DNA of 64,000 nucleotides from the NCBI GenBank assembly GCA_030055595.1, contig JASFYH010000001.1, positions 62,001 through 126,000 on the forward strand, written 5' to 3'. The notes below the pieces were generated by a model, which searched no databases, was not told the DNA's origin, and saw only the letters and a list, made by a program, of their open reading frames with translations. This stretch comes from Archaeoglobales archaeon. Its GTDB lineage: Archaea > Halobacteriota > Archaeoglobi > Archaeoglobales > Archaeoglobaceae. The position numbers were made by a program, and so were the translations under genes. Each line of letters starts with the position of its first letter. The stretch's first letter is position 1. Of the stretch, positions 38,293 to 47,079 are shown one piece after another.

Positions 38293-39230
38293 GAAAAGAT
38301 CCTTTCGACAAGCCAATCCGCATTGAATTTAACAAGATCTTCATAGTTCTGTCCATTTCCGAGGAAAAGCACAGGTTTTTGAGTTACATAACTGATCGAG
38401 ATTGCAGTCCCACCCTTTGCATCCGCATCGATCTTCGTTAGAATGCTTCCGTTTATTCCGATCATTTCGTTGAACATCCTCGCCCTCTCCACAGCATCGT
38501 TTCCCGCAACGCTCTCATCAACAAATATGATCAGATCTGGCTTCGTAACTCTCTTTATTTTTTCAAGCTGATCTAATAGGTTCTTTTTTGTGTGCATTCT
38601 CCCAGCGGTGTCTGCTAATACTATATCGATACCCTTGCTTTCAGCGTGCTTTAATGCATCGAAGATCACTGCTGTGGGATCTGAGCCGGGATTGTGTTTT
38701 ATAAGCCTGATTCCGAGCCTTTTTGCGTGCTCCTCAATCTGCTCTATAGCTCCCGCTCTAAACGTGTCTCCAGCAGCGATCACAACGCTGTATTTGTTCA
38801 TTAGCCTTTTTGCAACTTTTGCAATCGTTGTAGTTTTCCCTGTGCCATTAACACCTACGAATATGATGTTTAAAGGCTTCTTCTCCTTTAACCTCTTGCT
38901 GACAAATTCATCAAAATCAAATTGGTTCTTCTGAAGAATTTCTACTAAAACCGCCTTCAATTCGTTCTCGACAATTTTGTATAGACTTTCTCCAATCTTC
39001 TTTCTTCTTCCCGCAAGCCTGCCCTTTAGACTTTCCCTTATCTCGCTAACGACTTCAAAAGCTACATCGCTTTCAAGTAAAGCCACTTCAAGCTCGTCGA
39101 GAACCTCATCAACTTTTTCCTCGCTTATAATGACTTCTCCACTTGCAATAGCGGATACCTTTTCTCCTACACTACCAAGATCTACTTTCTCCTTTAACTG
39201 CTGAAGCTTCTCCTTCAGAGCTTTGAACAT
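38289..39230 (-). CDS. ftsY: Signal recognition particle receptor FtsY
   Basis: 313 residues: an N-terminal charged helical domain (about 1-100) and an NG-domain GTPase with G1 GVNGTGKTTT near 124-133, DTFRAGAIEQ, the G3 DTAGR and a G4 TKIDADAKGG. FtsY brings SRP-bound ribosomes to the membrane. No anchoring hydrophobic segment is present, as expected. Its stop overlaps the cofC start; one base separates it from prefoldin alpha. Confidence 0.96.
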   Translation of the reverse strand: MFKALKEKLQQLKEKVDLGSVGEKVSAIASGEVIISEEKVDEVLDELEVALLESDVAFEVVSEIRESLKGRLAGRRKKIGESLYKIVENELKAVLVEILQKNQFDFDEFVSKRLKEKKPLNIIFVGVNGTGKTTTIAKVAKRLMNKYSVVIAAGDTFRAGAIEQIEEHAKRLGIRLIKHNPGSDPTAVIFDALKHAESKGIDIVLADTAGRMHTKKNLLDQLEKIKRVTKPDLIIFVDESVAGNDAVERARMFNEMIGINGSILTKIDADAKGGTAISISYVTQKPVLFLGNGQNYEDLVKFNADWLVERIFS

Positions 39231-39231
39231 T

Positions 39232-39639
39232 TTACTCCTCTTTCTTCTTCGAAAGCTCCGCTATTTCCTGCTGGATCTTTGAAGCTTCGAGGGCTATTCC
39301 CCTGAGGGTATTAGTGGTCTCAGCGCTCGACTTCTCAATTTCCTCAAGCCTCTTTTTCACAAAAGCAAGAGCGCTCTCGACATCCTTTTCTACAACAATT
39401 CCCGAACCTATGTCAACAAGGACTTTTTTGCACTCTTTTATGTCTGAATAAGCGTAAATGCCACCACCAAAACTGATAAGTGCATTTACTTCTTTTTCAG
39501 AGCCTTTTAAGAACTCGAGTGTAGAGATTGCCCTTCTATACTCATTTGCGACAAGCTCAAGCTCAACCAATCTCCTCTGCAACAACTCGAAGTCCTTCTG
39601 GAGCTGTTGAAGTATTGCTACTTTTTCTTCGATGCTCAT
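39232..39639 (-). CDS. pfdA: Prefoldin alpha subunit
   Basis: 135 residues with N- and C-terminal coiled coils (LQQLQKDFELLQRRLVELEL and the last 40 residues) around a short beta hairpin containing LISFGGGIYAYSDI. Two alpha and four beta subunits form the prefoldin chaperone that passes unfolded chains to the thermosome. The ATGA overlap joins it to the LX gene. Confidence 0.93.
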   Translation of the reverse strand: MSIEEKVAILQQLQKDFELLQRRLVELELVANEYRRAISTLEFLKGSEKEVNALISFGGGIYAYSDIKECKKVLVDIGSGIVVEKDVESALAFVKKRLEEIEKSSAETTNTLRGIALEASKIQQEIAELSKKKEE

Positions 39640-39812
39640 TCACCCACCTTTTTTATTTCGTCTATCTTAATTAAGTATCTCTTTACCTTATGATTGCTAC
39701 CTATAATCGACATCAGCTTCTCAACCGCCAGCTTTTCGCTCCTCGCATTCACAACCTTCTTAAACTTTTTCCAGCCATCCACATCCTTAAAAGAACCTTT
39801 TATCTCGAACAT
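39636..39812 (-). CDS. rplX: 50S ribosomal protein eL20/LX (L18Ae)
   Basis: A 58-residue protein read from ATG 39812: MFEIKGSFKD near the start, a basic middle (KKFKKVVNARSEKLAVEK) and a short C-terminus. The sequence and its place before prefoldin alpha match archaeal LX, homologous to the N-terminal half of eukaryotic L18a, at the large-subunit surface. It is ATGA-coupled to pfdA. Confidence 0.9.
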   Translation of the reverse strand: MFEIKGSFKDVDGWKKFKKVVNARSEKLAVEKLMSIIGSNHKVKRYLIKIDEIKKVGE

Positions 39813-39821
39813 AAAACCACC

Positions 39822-40472
39822 TCACGGAAATAACGCTTCGTCAATAATTCCTAATTCCAATCCAGTTGTGTCTCTACCAACAACATATCCTTTCGAATTC
39901 GCAAGAATGCTTGAGCCGACCATGTCGTTGCCAAAGTTGGCAGTGCCTTTCAAAGGTTCGACTCCCATGAGCTTTTTGATCTTTTTCAGCTCCCATTCTG
40001 TTGCATTTGGGTGCACAATTCCACCTTTGTTGGTTATCACACCCGCCATTCCGACCGTTTTTATACCTCCAATTGTTCCATATGCTATTTCGATGCCAAG
40101 AAAGTCGCTTATCTCTTCAACTGTCTTCGAGGCTATCTCTGGATGCGAAATCCCGCCCTTGTCGTTCAAACAAAAATTGTTCCCCACACAGGTCATTGGA
40201 GTATCTATGACTTTTACATCAACCTTACTCTTCAGCTTCTCAAGTTCTTTGCCCATTATACTATTACTGACAACAACTCCCCGAGAATTCATTGCAATCA
40301 TCGCTCCAACGAGCTCTGAACCAGAAATAGTGGTTGTAATTACCTCAACTCCCAAAGTTTCTCTTAAAGAAGATTCGAGTTTTTCGTCAAATACTCCTAC
40401 TACGGCAAAATTCTCAGAGACCCTTGCATACAGACCGATAAGTGGATTTCCGTGAACAGCTAAAAGTTTCAT
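39822..40472 (-). CDS. eif6: Translation initiation factor 6 (anti-association factor)
   Basis: 216 residues with the repeated five-fold strand-loop pattern of aIF6: NPLIGLYARVSENFAVV, SELVGAMIAMNSRGVVV, GNNFCLNDKGGISHPE, GMAGVITNKGGIVHPN, VGSSILANSKGYVVG. It binds the 50S subunit and blocks joining with the 30S. Its start overlaps the eL31 stop (ATGA). Confidence 0.96.
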   Translation of the reverse strand: MKLLAVHGNPLIGLYARVSENFAVVGVFDEKLESSLRETLGVEVITTTISGSELVGAMIAMNSRGVVVSNSIMGKELEKLKSKVDVKVIDTPMTCVGNNFCLNDKGGISHPEIASKTVEEISDFLGIEIAYGTIGGIKTVGMAGVITNKGGIVHPNATEWELKKIKKLMGVEPLKGTANFGNDMVGSSILANSKGYVVGRDTTGLELGIIDEALFP

Positions 40473-40735
40473 GCAAGTTCAACTTCAACCACGCCGTCGT
40501 CGAACTTCACCGCTCTAACTCTGATCCTTGCGGGAGCCCATTTAGCTCCCCTGCTCCAAAGATACTCATTAACCTTCTCGTCAATCTTCACGTTCTCCGG
40601 TGGAACCTTCATGTGCCTGCTAAGAAAATTCCTGAGATAAATCGAAGCCTTCTTAGCTCTCACCCACCTTGGATAGCCAACAAGTTTCTGCCTGAGCCTC
40701 AGAGAGTAAATTCTCTCTACCTGTATGTTCGCCAT
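40469..40735 (-). CDS. rpl31e: 50S ribosomal protein eL31
   Basis: 88 residues; signature IYSLRLRQKLVGYPRWVRAK near the start and NEYLWSRGAKWAPARIRVRA in the C-terminal half. A small, basic protein near the exit tunnel of the 50S subunit. Nine bases after the eL39 stop, ATGA-coupled to aIF6. Confidence 0.95.
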   Translation of the reverse strand: MANIQVERIYSLRLRQKLVGYPRWVRAKKASIYLRNFLSRHMKVPPENVKIDEKVNEYLWSRGAKWAPARIRVRAVKFDDGVVEVELA

Positions 40736-40744
40736 AAAGACACC

Positions 40745-40897
40745 TCAGACTTTCAGCTTTCTCCTTCTCCAATACCTTCTCTTCGGGCTACCAAAAACTC
40801 TTCTGCCTGTTTTCATCGTAACCCATACGGGTGCACGAACGTTCTGCTTTAACGCCTTAGCAAGCCTTAACTTAACACCGAGAGTTTTCTTTCCCAT
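40745..40897 (-). CDS. rpl39e: 50S ribosomal protein eL39
   Basis: A 50-residue strongly basic protein read from ATG 40897: [34 protein letters not shown], then [11 protein letters not shown]. These are the eL39 features; the protein lines the nascent-chain tunnel. It sits between the PDCD5-like and eL31 genes with short gaps. Confidence 0.95.
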   Translation of the reverse strand: MGKKTLGVKLRLAKALKQNVRAPVWVTMKTGRRVFGSPKRRYWRRRKLKV

Positions 40898-40901
40898 AAG
40901 A

Positions 40902-41228
40902 TCACTTCCTAACAATTTTTGTTTCTCTTTTCTTTTGAGCTCTCTTCAAGATCTCAACAAGCATATCGTCTGTGATCTTGCTCTGAATTTTACCCGCCTG
41001 AGCCAAATAGACGAGCTGGGTTTCGACCGCCTCTGCGATCTCTGGATGAGCAAGTTTCAATCTTCCAAGCCTTTCTCTTGCCTCAGGCTCAAGTATAGTC
41101 CTGAGTATTGCCTGCTTCTGAGCTTCATACTGCCTCCTCATCTCCTCCTGCTTTCTAAGTTCCTCAATCTCCTTTTGTCTTTGCATCTCAAGGATCTTCC
41201 TTCTTCTTATTTCCTCCAGCTCGTCCAT
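40902..41228 (-). CDS. PDCD5/TFAR19-like DNA-binding protein
   Basis: 108 residues: long charged N-terminal helix ([20 protein letters not shown]) and the core [19 protein letters not shown] typical of the archaeal dsDNA-binding PDCD5 relatives. Its cellular role is not settled; the conserved place beside eS19 and eL39 suggests an informational function. Confidence 0.92.
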   Translation of the reverse strand: MDELEEIRRRKILEMQRQKEIEELRKQEEMRRQYEAQKQAILRTILEPEARERLGRLKLAHPEIAEAVETQLVYLAQAGKIQSKITDDMLVEILKRAQKKRETKIVRK

Positions 41229-41237
41229 AGCATCACC

Positions 41238-41678
41238 TCAATACTTGCCCAGCTCTGGAACAGTCTTAGAGAGTTCAGCCTTCAACTCCATTGCTACTTT
41301 GTCCAGATAAGCTCTACCCGCGGGCGTTAAAACTCGACCCTTAGAAGTCTTCTTAACGAAGCCCAACTGCTCAAGCTGGTGCAAAGCATTTCTGATTATG
41401 GCTCCACTTCCTTTGGTGAAGTGTGCGGGTCTAACTCCACGTCTCTTTCTTCCACCATAGTAAGTCCTGAGCCTCTCAATTCCCACGGGACCATCTATAT
41501 AGATCCTTCTAAAGATCGAAGCGAGCCTCATATACCACCAATCTGGCTGATCAGGAGCTCTTTCTCTGTTCAATCCCGTCTTTACGAATTTTGCCCACTC
41601 AGGTGGAGATACCGCAGATTTCAATTTTTCTGCAACCCTGCTTATGAGCAGTTCTGCGGGCACATCGTATACGCTCAT
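41238..41678 (-). CDS. rps19e: 30S ribosomal protein eS19
   Basis: 146 residues starting [19 protein letters not shown], with [16 protein letters not shown] and [16 protein letters not shown], the eS19 signatures. The winged-helix-like protein sits on the head of the 30S subunit. I chose ATG 41678, seven bases after GAGAGGTGA, rather than the GTG inside that site. Confidence 0.95.
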   Translation of the reverse strand: MSVYDVPAELLISRVAEKLKSAVSPPEWAKFVKTGLNRERAPDQPDWWYMRLASIFRRIYIDGPVGIERLRTYYGGRKRRGVRPAHFTKGSGAIIRNALHQLEQLGFVKKTSKGRVLTPAGRAYLDKVAMELKAELSKTVPELGKY

Positions 41679-41683
41679 CAGAT

Positions 41684-41923
41684 TCACCTCTCCAAGGTTA
41701 TCACATACCCTCTTACGTCCCTAACCCTACACTCGAGCTTCCCAGTCAATTCTTTCACCACCAAATCCTTATCGCTCCTGCTCTCGAAATTCTTGAGCAG
41801 TTTGATCTTTACAACTCCCCTCTTTTCAAGTTGGGAATTTATTTCGTTTATTAAACTTTCCGTTATTCCATTCTTCCCAACATTGATCTTTACTATTTCC
41901 ATTTCCTTTATGCTGACTCTCAA
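41684..41923 (-). CDS. CRM/YhbY-family RNA-binding protein
   Basis: 79 residues; central [19 protein letters not shown] and a basic strand ([13 protein letters not shown]) with the GxxG-like GKNG loop of CRM domains, which bind rRNA during ribosome assembly. The start is uncertain: TTG 41923 gives a usual N-terminal helix; ATG 41902 gives a shorter protein. Neither has a clear ribosome-binding site. It follows argC by 13 bases and precedes eS19 by 5. Confidence 0.8.
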   Translation of the reverse strand: MRVSIKEMEIVKINVGKNGITESLINEINSQLEKRGVVKIKLLKNFESRSDKDLVVKELTGKLECRVRDVRGYVITLER

Positions 41924-41936
41924 CTAAAAAATTTTT

Positions 41937-42935
41937 TCATGGGAAGAGAGGCGGAATTTTAAGCCCAAGCCACTCTTTCAAGCCGAACATTAGATTCATG
42001 TTCTGTATAGCCTGTCCGCTTGCCCCTTTAACCATATTGTCGATCGCTGAAACAACTACAACTCGATCACCGCCGGAATAGAGTGCTATGTCGCAGAAAT
42101 TGCTTCCCCTAACCTGAGTCAGCTTTACCTCATCCTGAAGCCTGATAAAGTAGCAATCTCGGTAGAAGTCCTCATATACCCTGTAAAGCTCTTCTTTGCT
42201 AAGTTCACCACGCAGAAAAACATGGGCATTTGTAAGAATTCCCCTTGAGCCTGGGAAGACTTGCGGTGTGAAATACACCTTAACGTCCTGCTGGAACCTC
42301 GAAAGCTCCTGAACGATTTCGGGGAAGTGTCTGTGATCTGTGATCTTATACGGGACTATTGACTCGTGCAAATTTGGATAATGTGTGAAATCAGAAGGAC
42401 TCTCACCCGCTCCAGTTATACCGCTCTTGCAGTCAAAAACAACTCTTTCGATCAATTCAAGTTTTGCGAGTGGTGCAACAGCCAAGATCGTGCCAGTTGG
42501 ATAACATCCGGGATTTGCTACCAGATTTGCCTTTTTAATTGCCTCCCTGTGCAATTCAGGAATACCGTAGACCGCTTCGATATAGGCGGTATGTTTCTTT
42601 CCATAGGTTTTCTCATAGACTTCTTTTGGCAATCGATAGTCCGCAGACAGATCTACGACTTTAACGCCCATTTCAAGCAGTTTAGGAGCGTAGAGCATCG
42701 CTTCTCCATGCGGAACCGCTGTGAATACTACATCGCAATCAGAGAATTTTTCGACCTCTGGACTGCAGAATTTCAGATCATAAAATCCCTTAAGGAATTT
42801 ATGAAGCTTCCAAACTTCTTTTCCTTCAAATCTTCTCGAAGAAATTGCAGAAACTTCTGCCTCAGGATGCATTGCAAGCAATCTAAGCAGTTCTCCGCCA
42901 GTGTAACCGCTCGCACCGATAATTCCGATATTCAT
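41937..42935 (-). CDS. argC: N-acetyl-gamma-glutamyl-phosphate (or LysW-type) reductase
   Basis: 332 residues with NADP-binding GIIGASGYTGGELLRLL at the start, the active-site cysteine in VANPGCYPTG near residue 145, and KSGITGAGESP. It reduces acyl phosphate in arginine synthesis. Archaeal relatives may instead act on LysW-linked glutamate or aminoadipate; no lysW seen here. First gene of the leftward informational block. Confidence 0.93.
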   Translation of the reverse strand: MNIGIIGASGYTGGELLRLLAMHPEAEVSAISSRRFEGKEVWKLHKFLKGFYDLKFCSPEVEKFSDCDVVFTAVPHGEAMLYAPKLLEMGVKVVDLSADYRLPKEVYEKTYGKKHTAYIEAVYGIPELHREAIKKANLVANPGCYPTGTILAVAPLAKLELIERVVFDCKSGITGAGESPSDFTHYPNLHESIVPYKITDHRHFPEIVQELSRFQQDVKVYFTPQVFPGSRGILTNAHVFLRGELSKEELYRVYEDFYRDCYFIRLQDEVKLTQVRGSNFCDIALYSGGDRVVVVSAIDNMVKGASGQAIQNMNLMFGLKEWLGLKIPPLFP

Positions 42936-43022
42936 GCCCCAAGTTTGACTTGCTAAATATAGTCTTTTCTACATGCAAAAAATTTAAATAAAAAGTGATA
43001 TTATGTTTTTGAGGGTGTCAAA

Positions 43023-44195
43023 ATGAGGTTCTTTGTCATAGGCTTCGGACAGGCGGGAGGAAAGATCCTCGACATGTTCGTCGAGAATGAGAAGAAAAGA
43101 GGATCGAATATCAGAATGAGATGGCTTGCTGTAAATTCTGCAAGAACAGATCTAATCGGATTAAAGCATGTGCCAATGCAAGATCGAATATTGATCGGGC
43201 AAACAGTTGTTAAGGGACATGGCGTTGGAACTGACAATAAACTGGGTGCAAAGATCACTCAGGACGAAATTGAGACTATTTTGAACGCGATTGACGAAAG
43301 GGGAACTCATGATCTTGATGCTTTTTTGATCATCGCGGGTCTTGGTGGCGGAACCGGTAGTGGTGGTGCGCCGGTTCTCGCGAAATATATATCTGAGATG
43401 TATTCTGAACCTGTATATGCTTTTGGAATTCTTCCCGCCCCAGAGGAGGGTAAGCTTTACTCCCTCAATGCTGCAAGGAGTATGGTCTCAATAATGAAAT
43501 ACGTAGATAATCTCATTCTATTTGACAATGGAGCTTGGAAATTTGAGGGATTGAGCCTTAAGGAGTCTTTTTCAAAGATTAACGAAGAGATCGTTCGTAG
43601 AATAGCTTTACTTGCAAGAGCGGGAGAACCTATTGAGGACATGGTTGGCGAGATGGTCGTGGACAGCAGTGAGGTTATAAATACGCTCAAAGGTGGTGGA
43701 ATCTCTTCTATTGGCTACGCAACAAGCTTAGCAGAAACTGAGCCAAAGAAGGGTTTCTCATTATTCAGGCGAGCTAAAAAAGAGAAGGAAGATATGGAGA
43801 CAATCGAAGGAGATAAAGCCATAAAGATCTCTTCCCTTGTTAGAAGGGCTGCACTTGGCAGATTAACGTTGCCATGCAACATAAGCAGTGCTGAGAGAGC
43901 GTTAGTCTTGGTTGCTGGCCCTCCAGAGCATCTTGACAGAAAAGGACTTGAGAAGGCAAAGATCTGGCTTGAGGAGCAGATTGCGGGAGTTGAGGTAAGG
44001 GCGGGAGATTATCCAACAAGAAGGACGAAATACGTTGCTGCACTTGTATTATTAGCGAACGTTACGGACGCTCCGAGAGTTAAGGAACTACAACAGCTCG
44101 CAATTGAGGCAAAAGAAGGCATCGAGGCTGCAGAAAAAGAAAGAATTGAGAAGACTATCGGTCTCTTCGACGAGGATCTCGAACCTTTGATATGA
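43023..44195 (+). CDS. Tubulin/FtsZ superfamily GTPase, CetZ-like
   Basis: 390 residues. FVIGFGQAGGKILDMF at the start is the tubulin/CetZ form of the first nucleotide loop; the GTPase motif GGGTGSG is at about 108-114. CetZ proteins shape cells rather than dividing them; FtsZ1/2 are not in the window. There is a probable insertion (KKGFSLFRRAKKEKEDMETIEG near residues 240-262) and a charged C-terminal helix. A TTTAAATAA box near 42983-42992 and GAGGGTG at about 43010-43016 give a short leader. ubiX overlaps by four bases. Confidence 0.85.
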   Translation: MRFFVIGFGQAGGKILDMFVENEKKRGSNIRMRWLAVNSARTDLIGLKHVPMQDRILIGQTVVKGHGVGTDNKLGAKITQDEIETILNAIDERGTHDLDAFLIIAGLGGGTGSGGAPVLAKYISEMYSEPVYAFGILPAPEEGKLYSLNAARSMVSIMKYVDNLILFDNGAWKFEGLSLKESFSKINEEIVRRIALLARAGEPIEDMVGEMVVDSSEVINTLKGGGISSIGYATSLAETEPKKGFSLFRRAKKEKEDMETIEGDKAIKISSLVRRAALGRLTLPCNISSAERALVLVAGPPEHLDRKGLEKAKIWLEEQIAGVEVRAGDYPTRRTKYVAALVLLANVTDAPRVKELQQLAIEAKEGIEAAEKERIEKTIGLFDEDLEPLI

Positions 44196-44740
44196 AAATA
44201 ATTGTCGCCCTGACTGGAGCAAGTGGGCAAATAGTGGGTATTAGGCTTATTGAAAAATTAAGAGCTAAAGGAATCGAGGTTTATGCAATAGCTTCAAGAG
44301 CTGCAAAGATAACGATGAAAAGTGAAACTGAATACGACGAAATTCATTTGCGGAACATTGCAACAAAGTTCTACGATGAAGATGAAATATACGCCCCATT
44401 TTCGAGCGGGAGTTTTAAGCATGACGGCATGGCGATCGTGCCATGTAGTATCAAGACCGCATCGAGCATAGCCTATGGTATTACGGACAATCTGATCACG
44501 AGAGCTGCGGATGTAACGCTCAAAGAGAGAAGAAGGCTAGTTATTGGCGTGAGAGAAGCTCCGTTGCATGAAGGGCATCTCTCCGCTTTACTGAGGCTAT
44601 CAGAACTTGGGGCGGTAGTTTATCCGCTGGTTTTGTCATTTTATACCAAGCCAAAAAATATTGAAGATCTCGTAGATTTCACAGTTTCGAGAATAATGGA
44701 ACAGCTTGGAATTGAAGTTGACTACAAGAGATGGGAATGA
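44192..44740 (+). CDS. ubiX: UbiX-family flavin prenyltransferase
   Basis: 182 residues, N-terminal IVALTGASGQIVGIRLIEKL, VPCSIKTASSIAYGITDNL and the C-terminal REAPLHEGHLSALLRLSELG of UbiX. The enzyme prenylates FMN to make the cofactor of UbiD decarboxylases. No ubiD in this window. Lies between cetZ-like and cobQ with ATGA overlaps, so all three form an operon. Confidence 0.92.
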   Translation: MKIIVALTGASGQIVGIRLIEKLRAKGIEVYAIASRAAKITMKSETEYDEIHLRNIATKFYDEDEIYAPFSSGSFKHDGMAIVPCSIKTASSIAYGITDNLITRAADVTLKERRRLVIGVREAPLHEGHLSALLRLSELGAVVYPLVLSFYTKPKNIEDLVDFTVSRIMEQLGIEVDYKRWE

Positions 44741-46137
44741 AAGCCATAATGGTCGGTGGAACAACAAGCAGTGCTGGAAAGTCTTTGCTAACAATGGCTC
44801 TATGTAGAATTCTTGCCAAAAGAGGCTATGAGGTTGCACCTTTTAAGGCACAGAACATGAGTCTAAACTCTTTTGTAACAAAAAAAGGCAAAGAAATCGC
44901 GATAGCTCAGGCGATGCAGGCTTTCGCTGCTGGAATTGAGCCAGATGAGAGAATGAACCCTATTTTGCTGAAGCCAAAGGGAAACTTCGTTTCACAGCTT
45001 GTTGTCCTCGGAGAAGCGCTTGGAGACATTGATTCAAGAGACTATTACAAAAAGATCCCAGAACTCAGAAAGGTAGTCGAAGAAGCTTACGAAAGTCTTT
45101 CAGAAGAATATGAGATAATAGTAATCGAAGGAGCGGGCGGAATGGCTGAGATTAACCTTTACGAGAGAGATCTTCCAAATATACACATAGCAAGGTATGC
45201 GAAGCCAGCTATTATAATAATTGGCGATATCGAACGTGGTGGCGTCTTTGCGTCGCTCTATGGAACTTACAAGCTTCTGCCAGACGATATAAGGGAACTC
45301 GTAGCAGGTTTTGTGATAAATCGGCTTCGTGGCTTTAAAGAGTTCCTTGGAGATGGAATAAAGAAAATTGAAGCTCTTTGTGGTGTTCCTGTGCTTGGAA
45401 TTATTCCTTTCTTGGATTCAGAGTTCCCTTCAGAGGACTCGCTTAACATCGAGGAATGGAAAGGATCTGGACTGGTCGGAATTGTCCGAATCCCAAGGAT
45501 TTCAAACTTCACCGATTTTGAGCCTTTAAGAAAGATCGCAAGCTTCGTAGAGCTGAAGGACAAACCCGAGTGTGAGATCTTAATAATCCCCGGCAGTAAG
45601 GACACAATTGCGGATCTCAAGATTTTGAAATCGATGCCAATTTATGAGCAAATAAAGAGAATTGCTGGAAAAAAGCTGATCATCGGAATCTGCGGTGGCT
45701 ACCAGATGCTTGGCAGAGAGCTTATCGATCTTGGTGTTGAGCATGGCGTCGAAAGAGTCAGGGGACTTGGACTGCTCGACGCAGAAACAAGGTTTGAGGA
45801 ATATAAAAAGAAGACGGTTCAGGTCTCAAAGAAGGTTACGGGAGATGCAGAGATTATAAGAAGCATCAAAGGCGAAATCGTCTGGGGCTACGAAATTCAT
45901 AAGGGCGTAACGAGTTCAAAAAAGCCCATATTTGAAGACGACGGATGCCAGAGTGATGATGGAATGTGCTGGGGCACTTATCTTCACGGGCTTTTCTGGA
46001 ACAGGAATTTGCTTAATGCAGTAGAGAAATATTTAGGGATAAGGCTTGAATTCAAAAATACGTTCGATATTTTGGCTGAAGAAATTGAAAAAAGTTTAAA
46101 TCTCGACTTCCTGCTCTCTAAGATATCTGTAGGCTGA
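44737..46137 (+). CDS. cobQ: Adenosylcobyric acid synthase (cobyric acid synthase, glutamine-hydrolysing)
   Basis: About 466 residues. N-terminal MinD-like ATPase (GGTTSSAGKSLLTMALCRI near 6-24, LKPKGNFVSQLV), ending in a GATase domain with nucleophile GICGGYQMLG near residue 318 and histidine in GTYLHGLF near 415. It amidates four carboxylates of adenosylcobyrinate. I chose ATG 44737 (ATGA overlap with the ubiX stop) over ATG 44731. The 3' end overlaps trxB by 42 bases, unusually long. Confidence 0.93.
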   Translation: MKAIMVGGTTSSAGKSLLTMALCRILAKRGYEVAPFKAQNMSLNSFVTKKGKEIAIAQAMQAFAAGIEPDERMNPILLKPKGNFVSQLVVLGEALGDIDSRDYYKKIPELRKVVEEAYESLSEEYEIIVIEGAGGMAEINLYERDLPNIHIARYAKPAIIIIGDIERGGVFASLYGTYKLLPDDIRELVAGFVINRLRGFKEFLGDGIKKIEALCGVPVLGIIPFLDSEFPSEDSLNIEEWKGSGLVGIVRIPRISNFTDFEPLRKIASFVELKDKPECEILIIPGSKDTIADLKILKSMPIYEQIKRIAGKKLIIGICGGYQMLGRELIDLGVEHGVERVRGLGLLDAETRFEEYKKKTVQVSKKVTGDAEIIRSIKGEIVWGYEIHKGVTSSKKPIFEDDGCQSDDGMCWGTYLHGLFWNRNLLNAVEKYLGIRLEFKNTFDILAEEIEKSLNLDFLLSKISVG

Positions 46138-47007
46138 AAATGCTGCGATCGCTCCATCACCACATGCGGTCACTACTTGCTTTAATGGGTTACTACAGCA
46201 GTCCCCAGCGGCAAAAACACCTTTTACATTAGTTTTCTGCTCTTTATCGACTTTAATGTAGCCCAACGGATCTCGTTCTACGCCAAGCTCTGCAATCAAG
46301 TCTGTTGCTGGTCGCATGCCGATTGCGATGAAAACTCCATCGGTTTCCAAAACCCGCTCTTCTTTTTTGTCTCTCAGAAAAACCAGGACTTTTTCAACCT
46401 TTTCACTTCCATCGATCTTTTTCAGATTTGCATTCCCAATTACTTCAATCCCCTTCTTTGCGATCTCGTCAAGCATGGCTTTTTCCACTCTTAAAGGAGA
46501 CTTCGAAAGCAAAGAAACTTTGCAACCGAGATCGTGCAAATACAAAGCATCACTAACCGCCTCTTTACCGCTCCCGTAAACAACCACTTTTTTCCCTCTG
46601 AAGAAGTTACCATCACAGGTGGCACAGTAGCTTACTCCCTTACCAATAAAGGCTTTTTCACCCTCAACTCCCGCTTCACGATGTCTTCCACCAGTTGCAA
46701 TTATCACCGCTCTCGCTTCGTATTCATTCTCACCAATTAGAACGAATTTTTCTCCCATTTTTGTGATCTTTTCGATCTTTTCCACTCTGTTTTCTGCACC
46801 CGCCTTTAAAGCCTGTTCTTTCATGCGATCGAGCAACTCTATTCCGCTTCCCTCATAGCCGGGAAAATTCTCTATTTTTCCCGCTAAGGAGAGCTGGGAA
46901 ACTGGATCGAATGTTTCAAAAAAGACAGTCTTGAGACCATATCTCGCACAGTAGATCCCAGCGGTGAGTCCCGCGGGACCACCACCAATTACTGCAACGT
47001 CGAACAT
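46096..47007 (-). CDS. trxB: Thioredoxin reductase
   Basis: 303 residues: FAD loop VIGGGPAGLTAGIYCARYG at 6-24, NADPH loop VVYGSGKEAVSDALYL near 141-156, redox pair CATC (C128/C131), and the late FAD motif GVFAAGDC. Electron supply to thioredoxin or related dithiols. The NAD(P) loop is YGSGKEAV rather than the usual GGGNSAV. Overlaps cobQ at the 3' end. Upstream is the divergent promoter of the kinase. Confidence 0.93.
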   Translation of the reverse strand: MFDVAVIGGGPAGLTAGIYCARYGLKTVFFETFDPVSQLSLAGKIENFPGYEGSGIELLDRMKEQALKAGAENRVEKIEKITKMGEKFVLIGENEYEARAVIIATGGRHREAGVEGEKAFIGKGVSYCATCDGNFFRGKKVVVYGSGKEAVSDALYLHDLGCKVSLLSKSPLRVEKAMLDEIAKKGIEVIGNANLKKIDGSEKVEKVLVFLRDKKEERVLETDGVFIAIGMRPATDLIAELGVERDPLGYIKVDKEQKTNVKGVFAAGDCCSNPLKQVVTACGDGAIAAFSAYRYLREQEVEI

Positions 47008-47079
47008 ATAATGATTTCAATAACCGCTCAGATAAATTTTTGGGATAAATTATTAATACTTCCAAGAGCTATGATAATC

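Noticed and set aside
39694-40455. Long forward frame of 253 residues antisense to aIF6
   Set aside because: It is an antisense shadow of aIF6 and LX with serine/proline-rich composition.
40725-41330. Long forward frame of 201 residues across eL39 and PDCD5
   Set aside because: It is antisense to well-identified genes and has phenylalanine/leucine-rich shadow composition.
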